Assembly (NCBI GenBank): GCA_020632595.1
Contig: JACKFF010000009.1
Span: 124,001 to 188,000, forward strand
DNA: 64,000 bases
Origin: Nitrospiraceae bacterium
Lineage (GTDB): Bacteria; Nitrospirota; Nitrospiria; Nitrospirales; UBA8639
Direction: 5' to 3'
Below the pieces are notes generated by a model. The model saw nothing but the letters and a program-made list of their open reading frames with translations, was not told the origin of the DNA and searched no databases. The translations under genes were made by a program, and so were the position numbers. Positions 9,850 through 19,804 of the stretch are shown here, one piece after another (position 1 is the first letter of the stretch; every line of letters begins with the position of its first letter).

Positions 9850-10228
9850 TGGTTCGCACACCATGGACAGTCGACCACGTTTCCCCATTTCTCCCATTGT
9901 GCTTAACCGGCAGTTTACGGTGACAACCCCTAATCGCGCTTGGGGCAGTGATATCCTAGCGTATGAACCTTCAAAGGGTGGCTGTAGAGCGCAATGGGGG
10001 TGGATAGATTTTCCCGAAAAGGGGTGGGGGTGTGCCGCCTCAATAGCGACGACCTTGCTGACCAGAGCCCTACAAATGGCCGTGGGCCAGCGACGCCACG
10101 ACACGAGAAGCCGCACTCTGAGGAGTATTATTGAACGGTACGTGATCTCTGATGGTACTGTGTATTCTGACCTATACCGTTCGAATTTCTTGGACGTTCC
10201 AGACTGTACATATTTTCCGAATTCATAA
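9850..10228 (+). pseudogene. IS3-family OrfB transposase remnant
   Basis: The translated frame contains a worn form of the IS3 integrase-core sequence: RQFTVTTPNRAWGSDI stands where intact proteins have QF...PNQ-W-TDITY, and LTRALQMAVGQRR resembles the usual AL-MA--RR segment. In a neighbouring frame VDRFSRKGVG corresponds to the family's DLFSRK-VGW. The frame therefore shifts more than once, and the DDE glutamate region is missing. This is a non-functional relic on the plus strand. Confidence 0.62.
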
Positions 10229-10424
10229 TTCCGAACCCTTGGCCGACACACAGAACCGCATTTAAGGCATTGACAACCTTAGGAGTCAGGCCAAAACAGC
10301 ATCTTGGTTGATTTTACCGGATACCTAAACCCATTTTTCTATATTTTTAAGGAATGCGAGTGGCCGTTCAATACCACGAATCTTAAAAGACAATTACCTC
10401 GATTGGGGACTTGCATCGTTTCCG

Positions 10425-11386
10425 TGGACATTCGGCCGAGTTTTGTCATCTGATGCGCCTATTCTATTGGGCTGCTATTGTCCAGATGTTGATGGCGTCT
10501 CGTCCGATTAGACACCACCTCCCTATCATCGAAGCTTTCTGGTCGCGCCGCTTTACGGGTTTTAACGATTGGGCGACGGATTTTCTTCTTCTTCCGGCTT
10601 CCGCAGAAGCCCCTACCGCCGCATGCTCGTAATCCTCCCCTCGGCGGCTCCTGCAGGGAAACACCCATACGCCTGGCAGAATCGCTTCCATACATCGTTA
10701 CGTAACGGCGCCCTCGGATATGAGTGGATTCTCTCGACAGGCTCGGGCGGGCGTCGCCCCACTGTCAGCAATACGGCGTCCACCCCCAGCTTCTTGGCCA
10801 ACCTCGCCTTCATCGACCCACCAATAATCCTCCGCGCATCAAGAGCCATCACCCCGCCCGGTAGAGCCCCTTCGTCGGGCCGAATAGAGACACGGTCAGT
10901 CCCCCATGCCCAATCCGGTCTGTCCACCGTACCCGGTTGCCCCCATTGATTCGGGGCGGCCACGGCCGGCTTGATGTCGCCAACCCCTGGCGGCTTGGAG
11001 CCGCGGTGCGCGCGGATCTTCTTGTGGCGCTTCATGAGCTTGCCCAGGCAATGGTTGCTCACGCACTCACTGACCTCACGCAGATCGCCGAGTACGCAAG
11101 GGCACTATCGCGGTGGCCCCTTACCTCATGCGCTCGCCAAATCAGACCCCACAGGCAATCATCCTCTTGCGACCGCTGAAACGGGGGCGTTCCACTCTCG
11201 CATAATATCCACGTCCGGAACTCCTCCATCGCTTCGCCCCATCACCAACCGCGTCTCCCGACTCGATACCTTGCTTGACCGCCTCTTGTTTGCACTCCTC
11301 GGCACCTCGCTCCTTCGTCCTACCATATCCTCCCAGGCTGTCAATGAAACGAGCAGCCGTTCCTCTCCCGATCCGGAGAAAGTCCA
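10425..11386 (-). pseudogene. IS3-family transposase remnant with several frameshifts
   Basis: Read on the minus strand, pieces of an IS3 OrfB appear in order across different frames: a SGYYA-W-like segment (GRGYYARVERPR), KRHKKIRAHRGSK, APNQWGQPGTVDRPDWAWGTD, DARRIIGGSMKARLAKKLGVDA, WKRFCQAYG and finally the C-terminal NRTRRHQHLDNSSPIE. The reading frame breaks at least near 10.69 kb and 11.1 kb. Possible ends are TGGACATTCGG at 10425 and, in reverse complement, TGGACTTTCTCCGG ending at 11386, both beginning with the TG typical of IS3. The element is dead. Confidence 0.72.
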
Positions 11387-11831
11387 ACCGAAACGTTGGA
11401 CCAAACGATTTTTGGTCTGAGTATCTGGTACAAGCTTAAAAGTTAAATTCCATGGCAACAGGTATACCCTAAGCTCCCTTGCCAATTAATCCATGAGGAT
11501 TTCTCTTTTGCATCCGCAATCGAATAAAAGCCCCAAAAAAGTCGGTGTATCAAGGGATGAATCATCTACAGTTCTCATGAGGTATCCCATAACCCAACGG
11601 AAAAGGAACTTATTAAAGACTACCTCAACCACTTCATTGGAAACAGCCTTGGGATGACCGAAGAAAAAACCTTAAAATTCGCAGGCATTTTCCAGCATAA
11701 AACGGGCAGGGATTTCTCATAGGCGTGGGACAAGGGGTAAAAAAATCATTTTAACAGAAACTCTAATCAGAACACACAAAAAGGAGTCGGAGATAACCCT
11801 TTCTTGTCAGTCAACCCTGCCAGAACATTCA
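11387..11831. other. Intergenic region between two IS remnants
   Basis: No gene, RNA or repeat was recognised. The only feature of note is the 8-bp ISL3 target duplication that begins at 11832. Confidence 0.35.
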
Positions 11832-11839
11832 AAAATAAA

Positions 11840-12967
11840 GGCTCTTCTCCAAAGTGAGTGGGTGATTTTGGGTTGTTTTTCAGATGGGCTTGAGCATACA
11901 GGTCAAGACTTTCAGGCGGAGATACTCCTCATCGCGTAACCCATACGCCCGGCGTTGAATCACCCGGATCTTATTGTTGAGTCCCTCCACGAACCCAAGC
12001 GAAACTTTATTCTCAGCCTTGGCATAGGCGGCAATCCCATCCCAGTGCCGCTCGATCATCTCCGCAAAGTCTTCGAAGGGTTTCAGGCGCTGCCTCTTCA
12101 ATGCGGCTTTCCAGTTCTCGAAAAACCTCCGCGCCCAGCCTCGGTCTGGTATCTAAGCGAATTCTTCCACATAGGCCGTGGAGTCGTTTTCGCATCGAGG
12201 CTTTTCGCCCTGCGTCCTCAGGTCAGATTTCTTCGGACAGGAGGGTATACTTTGCCCTTGATAAAGACGTCCCTTCCAGCCGCTTCGTTTGCCCGTACGA
12301 GCGCCTGACCGAGATGCCGCATCACGTGAAATTTGCATAAAGATCGCGCTGGGCATGCTTCACGGTCGACTCGAAGGCCGCCATCCATCGCCAACTGTCA
12401 GCCACTTTCTTGGCTTCCACCTCGTAGAACGATCAGGCTCTCCATGACGCCGACAGATGCGCCTCCCAGATCGCTGACACAATCCGGAGGTCTGCCTTTT
12501 GATGGAAGTCTAATGCCAGCCGCCGCCGCGGAGCGCCTATCCTTCAGCCTGGTCTTCCACCGGCTGAGCTCCTGGCCACGTCCGACGGCCGTTTCCGACG
12601 CGGCCCACATACCAGTCCCTAAAACGGTGTCGCCCCAGAAACGTCCTGTTCACTGCCACGCGACATCAGAACGCGGACTCACTTGGATGCCTCCCCACAG
12701 GACAGCGATTGCCGACCCTCGATCGTAGAAAACTCCGATGGAGTCCCCAACATCCAGTTTTGACGCCGCGCCAATAACGGCCTGCGGTCGCCAAATTCCC
12801 TTGATCGTGCTCTTGAAAACCTAGAAGGATCCAGCAGGCTCTTGCTCGTTGACATCCGGTGATCATGACAGATTTTTCTCGTGTTTAAAACACTGTATCC
12901 CCTTGCCCTACTCGCCTTTCCCAGCCGCTACGGTCTAACTTTTACCCACTCGTTTGGGAGAAGACCC
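11840..12967 (-). mobile_element. Decayed ISL3-family element with intact ends
   Basis: The outer ends are recognisable inverted repeats: GGCTCTTCTCCAAAGTGAGT at 11840 and, read from 12967 inward, GGGTCTTCTCCCAAACGAGT. Both resemble the GGCTCTT start of ISL3 ends. The 8-bp sequence AAAATAAA lies directly outside both ends (11832-11839 and 12968-12975), matching the 8-bp target duplication usual for this family. At 1128 bp it is shorter than typical ISL3 elements, so internal deletions are likely. Confidence 0.8.
11880..12866 (-). pseudogene. ISL3-family transposase pseudogene
   Basis: The last 73 residues are well preserved and diagnostic: ERHWDGIAAYAKAENKVSLG, VEGLNNKIRVIQRRAYGL and EYLRLKVLTCMLKPI form the C-terminus of ISL3 transposases. 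Upstream pieces such as GWARRFFENWKAALKRQRLKPF lie in a different frame. The N-terminal domain (12.3-12.87 kb) is scattered over several frames with stops, so the gene cannot make a full product. Confidence 0.85.
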
Positions 12968-13051
12968 AAAATAAAGTGTTGTATTCATAGATCAAAAACA
13001 ACCAAGAAAAGATATTCCAAGTATTTGGAAATATTATCCTTCCTCCCTTCT

Positions 13052-14377
13052 TTATCTTATTAAAACCCAGGGATCCGCAATGGCAGTAATTCCAAAATAT
13101 ATCTCGTTGACTTTTACATTACCAGCCGCGGAACCATGGGAACGTTGGTCAATGTGGGAATAGATCAGATTGCCGAAAAGCCATGGCAAAAAGCCATACC
13201 CAACTCCAGATTGGATCCGATACGTCTTGGTGTCCAAGGCATCCCCATCGCCGACGGACTTATTCTGCGCGTACCCAACAGACGCAAAGGTATTCATCTT
13301 TAAAGTCAGAGCATGTTGAATCCTTCCCGTAAGGATCCGCGTTTGGGTCGCTTGAGAGGCTAATCCTCCGCCACTCCCAATTGTTGAAGAAGCATCAAGG
13401 GAAATGCTCCCATTTCGATATGTTTTTGTCAGCGTCGCTCCGCCAATGGGATTGGTCTGCCACTTATTGGAAAGGTCGGTCGTTGAACCTCCCTCATTAA
13501 ATTCTTCAGCTCTTTTTTGTTTGGTAAACGCCACCCCACCACGAATAGAACCGCTCAACGAAGAAGTAAAACTATAGGCAATTTGCAGTTGTACATTGTG
13601 GCTAACAATTTGATCCGCAGAGGTGTTTTCCGTGGATTTACCTATAAATTCTGTTTGCCGATAGGAATATAAAGCACCGATCGTGGCATTCGTCAACTCA
13701 TAAGGCAGAGAAAATGATCCCATGTGTATCATGGAATCTTGAAATTGATTTGAAAAAAAATGGCGATATTGGTTGTTGTACGCCAGAGTCGGAGTCAGGC
13801 GAGGTGACCAGGTATATCCTAGCGTAACACCGGACCGATTCAAGAACGAACTCGCACGGCTCGTATACACCCCCTGGGTCCCACCAACACCTTGTGAAGA
13901 AGTAGAGGAGACCTCTGAGACCCCCCCAGTCCCAGCTCGCACTCCAGGCGTGGTGAAGGCATCCTGCGCCCCAGACAAAGAGAAGGCATCTAATTGAGGA
14001 GTGAAATTCATGTCTTCATCGATTTTCACCGTCAAGTTTTTATACTGTTTGGTTAAAAACGGGAGCTCCAAGATAAGATTGGCGTTTTGAATATACCGAT
14101 CCTGGTCAGGGTTGTTGACATAGGCAACGAACCGGCCGAAATACGTCCCGCCAAGCACAATGTCAGGATTGGCATATTTAAGCTCAAGATTGGGTCCCGA
14201 ATAGGTTCCAAAATCATCCTCTCTGTCCTTATCAGAGTAAAAAAGATTGTCCGTATACTGTTGAGTGACGTTAAAGGAGGATTGCAGAGAAAGGGAAGCT
14301 AAGACGAGACTCGGAGGGTGAGCCATGACCCAGAACACGACGAAAATAGCCAGACGTAATATACCTCGATTACCCAT
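13052..14377 (-). CDS. Outer-membrane beta-barrel protein of the PEP-CTERM/exopolysaccharide locus
   Basis: This 441-residue protein has a cleavable signal peptide (hydrophobic residues about 8-27, ending near LVLAS). The rest is made of alternating amphipathic strands with aromatic girdle residues, for example VTQQYTDNLFYSD, GVTLGYTWSPRLTPTLAYNN and GSIRGGVAFTKQK. It resembles the outer-membrane barrel proteins found with exosortase/PEP-CTERM exopolysaccharide loci (TIGR03016-like). It is the last gene of the minus-strand exopolysaccharide cluster, about 0.7 kb after the deacetylase, so it may have its own promoter. A role in passing polymer through the outer membrane is plausible but inferred. 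Confidence 0.72.
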   Translation of the reverse strand: MGNRGILRLAIFVVFWVMAHPPSLVLASLSLQSSFNVTQQYTDNLFYSDKDREDDFGTYSGPNLELKYANPDIVLGGTYFGRFVAYVNNPDQDRYIQNANLILELPFLTKQYKNLTVKIDEDMNFTPQLDAFSLSGAQDAFTTPGVRAGTGGVSEVSSTSSQGVGGTQGVYTSRASSFLNRSGVTLGYTWSPRLTPTLAYNNQYRHFFSNQFQDSMIHMGSFSLPYELTNATIGALYSYRQTEFIGKSTENTSADQIVSHNVQLQIAYSFTSSLSGSIRGGVAFTKQKRAEEFNEGGSTTDLSNKWQTNPIGGATLTKTYRNGSISLDASSTIGSGGGLASQATQTRILTGRIQHALTLKMNTFASVGYAQNKSVGDGDALDTKTYRIQSGVGYGFLPWLFGNLIYSHIDQRSHGSAAGNVKVNEIYFGITAIADPWVLIR

Positions 14378-15091
14378 ACGCTAAAGTACATCCCCCTTCA
14401 TCTGTCTACAATCATAGACCTGCAAGCAGCAACTGCCCACGTAAGTTACGCCTTGAAAACAAAGACCACCGCAGACCCTGTCACAATGCTGGCATCAGCA
14501 TCCCATGAGTAGGCTTAAAAAGAATTCAAGTCAAAAAATGTCGCCCTCAAATTTAAAAACAAAAGAGGCATTGGGAAAAATCTTCCATAAGGTACTCTAT
14601 CGGTCATAAAATTAAAAAATTCAGCTACAAGCTGAAAAATCTTGACGCCCATCAAACAGACCTATTGCTGTTTTGCTTTGAAATCACGAACTAAGGACAA
14701 CAACCCTGTAATAGCACCTCGGTGGTTTCCATAAAGGTTGAACTGGCTCTCTAGACAGACAACTTGTAGGCTATAATCAATCTGAACCGTCAATTCTGAT
14801 GGGCGGATAGTCAGGAACCCTTACCCAGCCACATGGATGAGGCAACTCCCAGCAAGACATGTACGTCGGTTCCAATGCCCAATAACATTGCCCACCAGAG
14901 AGCCTATTTTCGTTTTGAGCATAAGCATCTCAAAATGCAAGGTTCGTAACCCCACCTTCAGTGGCTCAGATTCTTGCAGCTAGCTCTGCGAATAGACTTG
15001 CTAGAGGACTGCAAATGGGAGATCTTTTTAGGAGGTATAATGAGATTCGAAATAGATAATGCGGGGAGTGCCAACAGACACGATCTACCAA
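14378..15091. other. 714-bp intergenic region in the exopolysaccharide cluster
   Basis: No reading frame with protein character was found. A small palindrome, TTCAGCTACAAGCTGAA, lies near 14622. The segment presumably contains the promoter of the barrel-protein gene. Nothing else was recognised. Confidence 0.35.
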
Positions 15092-15916
15092 TTAATGGGT
15101 GATGAGATTGCGATACGGTCCGAATGAAAAGTCTTGCAACAGTTGAATGAGGCGGCTGTGGACCTTTCCTAGATTTAGATAATGACGAAACTCAGAAAGC
15201 ATTGTACCCTTCATACGCGGTTGAAAAGGATCCAGCTCCCAGGGATGGAGGTACATAATGAGAGGATGGCCCTGGGACTCGATTCGCTGCAAGAGCGGCT
15301 TAAGGAACCGATACGGAAATAGACGAAAATATCCGCCTCCGGCAACTGGAAACCTCATCCCAGCCCATTTACAAATCGAAGGTGGCACCTCCCAAATGGA
15401 TCCTGAATCGGTGGAGATGGTATGGATGGTGGAGATGGCTCCGGGAATTCCATAGTAATCATGCACGACAGCCATAATACTGGAATCATAGTGATACCCT
15501 TCCTCTACTAGGATCGACAAAGCCCATTCTGATTCCTTGGTAATAGAAAAAGTCGGAGCTCTATAACCTAAAATAGGCCTACCTCCGATATCTTCCAAAG
15601 TATGTTTGGCTCGCCGGATATCTTCCCGAAACATCTGAGGAGTTTGCCCGGTAATGAGTTCATGTGCATACCCATGTGAGGCTAATTCATGCCCCGCTTC
15701 CACGATGCGCCTAATTAGACCTTTATGTCGTTCTGCTACCCATCCCAGCACAAACATCGTGGCATGAATCTTCCGTTCCTCCAGAAGATCAAGGATCAGG
15801 TGGGTGTTGCGCTCAACCCGGCTTTCATGAGTCTCCCAATGCCGGCGTCTTGCCACACAATCAAAGGCGGCCACCTGAAAATGTTCCTCAATGTCGAAGC
15901 TCAATCCGTGGATCAT
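15092..15916 (-). CDS. Polysaccharide deacetylase, PEP-CTERM/XrtA-locus type
   Basis: The 274-residue protein is a NodB-type carbohydrate esterase 4. The metal site fits the first Asp of SFDIEEHFQ and the histidines of HELASHGYAHE, and RAPTFSI provides the conserved arginine segment. The C-terminal part (YLHPWELDPFQPRM) is the DUF3473 region that defines the subfamily linked to exosortase loci (TIGR03006-like). It probably removes acetyl groups from the exopolysaccharide during or after export. It lies 42 bp downstream of the sugar transferase in the same direction, consistent with an operon. There is no signal peptide. Confidence 0.9.
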   Translation of the reverse strand: MIHGLSFDIEEHFQVAAFDCVARRRHWETHESRVERNTHLILDLLEERKIHATMFVLGWVAERHKGLIRRIVEAGHELASHGYAHELITGQTPQMFREDIRRAKHTLEDIGGRPILGYRAPTFSITKESEWALSILVEEGYHYDSSIMAVVHDYYGIPGAISTIHTISTDSGSIWEVPPSICKWAGMRFPVAGGGYFRLFPYRFLKPLLQRIESQGHPLIMYLHPWELDPFQPRMKGTMLSEFRHYLNLGKVHSRLIQLLQDFSFGPYRNLITH

Positions 15917-15958
15917 AGCTATTGCTCATATTTCGCTTTACGTTTAAACTCTTTGGTC

Positions 15959-17032
15959 TTACCGCGCACCTTCGCCCTTGAAGACGACCTTAATGGTGCG
16001 GACAAGGATTCGTAGGTCCAACCACAACGAGAGATTTTTGACATAGTAAAGATCGTATTGCAATTTGACATGCGAATCTTCCAGAGACCCGGCATAGTGG
16101 AAACAGGTCTGCGCCCAACCAGAAATTCCTGGACGAACCGTGTGTCGAAGGTCATAATAAGGAATAGATTTTCGTAGTTCCTGAACAAAATGCGGACGTT
16201 CGGGTCGAGGGCCCACTAGGCTCATGTTCCCTTTCAGGACGTTAAGCAATTGGGGTAATTCATCCAATCGAAGCTTTCGAAGCCAGGCTCCCGTTTTCGT
16301 GACACGCGCATCTCCCAGGGCCGCCCACTGGATACCTTCGGCTTCAGCATCAGCTCGCATCGAACGAAATTTTAACAGTGTGTAGGGATACCCATGCTGC
16401 CCCACCCGTGTTTGCCGATAGAAGATTGGCCCAGGGGAGTCTGATTTTACTAATAAGGCTATCAGAACGAGCAGAGGGGCTAACATCACGAGGCCAAGGA
16501 GCGAACCTGCTATATCCCCAAGGCGCTTAAGAAACATAATGATTGGTTTTCGCCTGAATCCTGAGGAAAAAATAAGAAAGCTCGGCTTGAGCTCGTCGAT
16601 TGACAGGCGTCCACACTCGGTCTCATATAGACGGTGACCATCGATCACCTCTAAACCCATGGATTTCACATCCAAGAGGGAATCCAGGGGCAAAGTCCCC
16701 CGACGGTCTTCTACACAAACTGCAACCATCTCTATTTGATTTTTTTCGGAAAGTGCAAACAACTCATTGATCGTCCCAATGACCATGGGATTGACCAATG
16801 ATGTTCCTAAAAGTGCGGGATTATTTGACAAAAACCCCTTGACGTCATACCGATAAGACCGATCGAACACCAAAACGCGTGCCAGCTCTTGGGCCAGCGG
16901 CCCGTCTCCTATAATAAGGACACGCTTTTTGATCCACCGGTTTAAGGCTAGATGGGAAAATATTCTCCATGGACTTCGCATAAGAGACCCCGACGGTACA
17001 AGGCAACCCGGATTTATTGCCGAAACAATCAA
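15959..17032 (-). CDS. Exopolysaccharide sugar-phosphate transferase, N-terminally truncated
   Basis: This protein would transfer a sugar-1-phosphate to undecaprenyl phosphate, the first step of polymer synthesis. A Rossmann-like domain (KKRVLIIGDGPLAQELARVL) is followed by a transmembrane helix (GSLLGLVMLAPLLVLIALLV) and the bacterial sugar-transferase core: PIFYRQTRVGQ, TLLKFRSM, LRKLRLDELPQLLNVLKGN, SLVGPRPERP, RPGISGWAQ. Family members (EpsB_2/TIGR03013 type) usually have about 460 residues with several N-terminal membrane helices. Here the frame opens only with a TTG at 17032, and the 280 bp upstream encode no continuous membrane segment. The catalytic half is intact, but the membrane anchor appears lost or frameshifted. 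Confidence 0.82.
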   Translation of the reverse strand: MIVSAINPGCLVPSGSLMRSPWRIFSHLALNRWIKKRVLIIGDGPLAQELARVLVFDRSYRYDVKGFLSNNPALLGTSLVNPMVIGTINELFALSEKNQIEMVAVCVEDRRGTLPLDSLLDVKSMGLEVIDGHRLYETECGRLSIDELKPSFLIFSSGFRRKPIIMFLKRLGDIAGSLLGLVMLAPLLVLIALLVKSDSPGPIFYRQTRVGQHGYPYTLLKFRSMRADAEAEGIQWAALGDARVTKTGAWLRKLRLDELPQLLNVLKGNMSLVGPRPERPHFVQELRKSIPYYDLRHTVRPGISGWAQTCFHYAGSLEDSHVKLQYDLYYVKNLSLWLDLRILVRTIKVVFKGEGAR

Positions 17033-17311
17033 AATTTACTGTCAATCCTTGACCGGTCATTGGATCCGCCTCCATGCTTGATCCGAAGTCTTAGAGAAAA
17101 CGAAACGTGATCAACAATGGCATTTTAAATGAAGCCCTGTATGTGTCCTTATTGAGTGAAACTTCAATCTGTCATAAGAACTAAAGCGTTTCCCTGTTTT
17201 AAGATCGCTAAACCCAGACTATCTGCCGTGAAAATTAAAACAATACCTTTCTCCCATCTGTGTGTTTTCTTGCCTCACAATCATGAAAGTTTCATTCCTA
17301 GAAAAATTCCT

Positions 17312-19714
17312 CTAATTCTTGCTGCCCAACGAGTAAGACGGGGTGTAGTTTTTACGCACATAGTAAGGTACCCCCTTGGTCCATGCATCAGTTAACACCA
17401 GCCTCATAGTCCTTGTTTGATGGACCATCTCGAGGGCTTTCTGCACCGCGTCTTTGGGTGTGACTCCGGATCGAACCACCATCAGCACAATTTGAGCCAA
17501 TTCGCTTAATATATTGACATCCGCCAATGGTAATACTGGAGGGCCATCCAGAATGATGAACCGATAACGAGATTTCATCTGCTCCAAGATCGTGGAGATA
17601 TTTTGCAATTTGGAAAAGGGAACCGGATAGCGACTGGCATTACCCACCGCCAGGCACCAAAGCGGTATATCCGGCATGCGTTGAAGGCAGGCCTCTAAGG
17701 GTTCAACTCCAGCGAAATATTCTGCAAGGCCCGGCTCCGGACCAAGCCCTAAAATATTGGGAAGATTCGGACATTTAAAATCACAATCAATCACCAGTGT
17801 CGGCTCATCCAAATCACAAGCCAGCGTGTAGCCAATATTCGCAGATGTGGAAGTTTTTCCCTCTCCCTGCAAGGCGCTGGTAATCAGCACGACTTGGTGG
17901 GACGCGGTGGCATCCAAAAGATCCAGCCGGGTCGCAGCGATGCGGTACTGCTCGGCCACAATAGATTGAGGTCTCCATTTTGTCACCAAATTCAACTGAG
18001 GTGAAAACGCTTCTGAAGGGATTTTCCTGTGGAGTCCCCTGAATTGACCATGGTCTTCTACTCCAACATCATTAGAACCTTTGGGTTTCATCAAGGAATC
18101 GGTATATTGAGAGAATGCCATGTGCTTGCCATTAGCTCCGACCTTGAACACCGGCTCTCTTGCAACCATTTTTAGTGGTTTTCCATAGGCCACTGTGAAG
18201 CTAGGGATGGTAGCCAGAGTTGGCAACCCTAACAACACCTCCGCATCTTCGGATCGACGAAAAGTCGGCCATAACACATCCAGAAGGAAAGCAAGGCCAA
18301 AACCCAAACCGGCCCCCACGCCCACCCCACCAATGGCTATTAATTCCCGTGGGAATCCCTCTGGCTTAGTGGGCAAATGGGCTGGATCCAGGATGCGAAA
18401 TCGTTCTCCCTTTTGCCGCTTGTCGAGATTTTCAGAAATTTTAGCGTTAATCCGATTTTCATGCAGGCGTTGATAATGCTTCTGCATATTGTCGTAATCC
18501 CGCTCTAGTGCAAGCAATTCTTGTTCATGATGCGGAGTTGCTTCAATCCGCCTCTCATAGAGATACATATCCTCAGAAATTTTTTTCAAACGATCACGAA
18601 GAGTGCCCAGTTGGAACTTTAATTCTTCATGGGAACTTTTCAATTGGTTTAAATATGGATCAAAGTCAGGCTTATCCTTGTCAAAGTCTAGGGATTCATT
18701 TTTCTGAACAAGAGATTCTTTTAGATTGGCTTCTTTTGAGTTTCGCGTAGCTTCTTTTTTTTCTAAATTTTTAATTTGGGTTTTAAGAGAAATCACATCG
18801 GGATATTCAGCCGTGTATTCACCCAACATATTAGTCAATTCTTTTTTCAACTCTTCAATACGCTTTTCCAATGGATCCGGAGAGGACGCTTCTCCAACAT
18901 TCAATGGGACATTTTCAAATCCCATAAAAGCCCCTCCCATTGTCTCATAATCATGAATGGATTTTTGCAATAGATCCAACCGAGGATTAAGCGAATTTAT
19001 GGATTCCTGCACCTGAATTTTTTCCAGTTGTAACCGGTCGAGCGTCCTCAGGTTAACATCCAATTGCCCGGGCAATTCGCCTAAATACTTCATTTTATAT
19101 TCCGACAATTCTTTTTCTTTTTGATCTAAGCCTGCTTTCGCAAGCATAAGTTCTTGATCCAAAAATTCCATGGCTCCTTCGATAAATTGTTCCCGAATTT
19201 TGATATTTTGATCGATATACTGGGAAGCCAACTTGGCCGTGACCTTCATAGCCACTATCGGATCAGAGTGCGCAAATGATATCGTAAAAGCCTCGACTTC
19301 TCCCCCACCCTTGGTTTTAATCTGAATGTTTTCCCGTAAACCTGCAACCACCTCCTCATAACCTTTGTCCTTAATAGCCTTAGGATATAGATGAAACTCG
19401 TCGACGACCTTTTGAAGGTTGGTCCGGCTTAAGACCAGCTGTGTCATCGTGGACACTCGTTCCGCCGTACTACCTCCGACAACTGATGGAACATATTTTT
19501 CAGGTATTTTTTGTTGTTCGATGAGAATTACCGTTTCCGATCGATATAATTCCACTTTTAGCCAGGCCAGAATTCCACCTACGGTAATACCCAAAAACAC
19601 AAAACTGAGAATCATCCACTTTCGCCGCACAGCCAAGTCCAAAAATTCCTTGAGATATTGTTGGATCACAAGTGCGGGATCTGTGTTTGTATGCACGGTG
19701 GGGGTACCAGCCAT
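17312..19714 (-). CDS. Fused polysaccharide chain-length determinant (Wzz) and BY-type tyrosine kinase
   Basis: The 800-residue inner-membrane protein controls exopolysaccharide polymerisation and export. A Wzz domain starts at about residue 17 with helix WMILSFVFLGITVGGILAWL. A long coiled-coil region spans about residues 190-430, and the second membrane helix lies near 455-480 (AIGGVGVGAGLGFGLAFLL). The cytoplasmic BY-kinase has Walker A ALQGEGKTSTSANIG (Lys about 620), Walker A' LVIDCDFKCPNLP and Walker B RFIILDGPPVLPL. The C-terminal tyrosine cluster (VPYYVRKNYTPSYS) is the expected autophosphorylation tail. In many PEP-CTERM loci the Wzz and kinase parts are separate proteins, whereas here they are fused as in Wzc. 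It is followed by the sugar transferase and preceded by two export genes. Confidence 0.92.
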   Translation of the reverse strand: MAGTPTVHTNTDPALVIQQYLKEFLDLAVRRKWMILSFVFLGITVGGILAWLKVELYRSETVILIEQQKIPEKYVPSVVGGSTAERVSTMTQLVLSRTNLQKVVDEFHLYPKAIKDKGYEEVVAGLRENIQIKTKGGGEVEAFTISFAHSDPIVAMKVTAKLASQYIDQNIKIREQFIEGAMEFLDQELMLAKAGLDQKEKELSEYKMKYLGELPGQLDVNLRTLDRLQLEKIQVQESINSLNPRLDLLQKSIHDYETMGGAFMGFENVPLNVGEASSPDPLEKRIEELKKELTNMLGEYTAEYPDVISLKTQIKNLEKKEATRNSKEANLKESLVQKNESLDFDKDKPDFDPYLNQLKSSHEELKFQLGTLRDRLKKISEDMYLYERRIEATPHHEQELLALERDYDNMQKHYQRLHENRINAKISENLDKRQKGERFRILDPAHLPTKPEGFPRELIAIGGVGVGAGLGFGLAFLLDVLWPTFRRSEDAEVLLGLPTLATIPSFTVAYGKPLKMVAREPVFKVGANGKHMAFSQYTDSLMKPKGSNDVGVEDHGQFRGLHRKIPSEAFSPQLNLVTKWRPQSIVAEQYRIAATRLDLLDATASHQVVLITSALQGEGKTSTSANIGYTLACDLDEPTLVIDCDFKCPNLPNILGLGPEPGLAEYFAGVEPLEACLQRMPDIPLWCLAVGNASRYPVPFSKLQNISTILEQMKSRYRFIILDGPPVLPLADVNILSELAQIVLMVVRSGVTPKDAVQKALEMVHQTRTMRLVLTDAWTKGVPYYVRKNYTPSYSLGSKN

Positions 19715-19804
19715 GGAGCCTATGAATTTCCTTTTATTGTTTAATTGTGTAAAAGATTTTTTAAGGATCTACGTAGCCCGTCCGATTTTTGGGCGGAACC
19801 CTGT

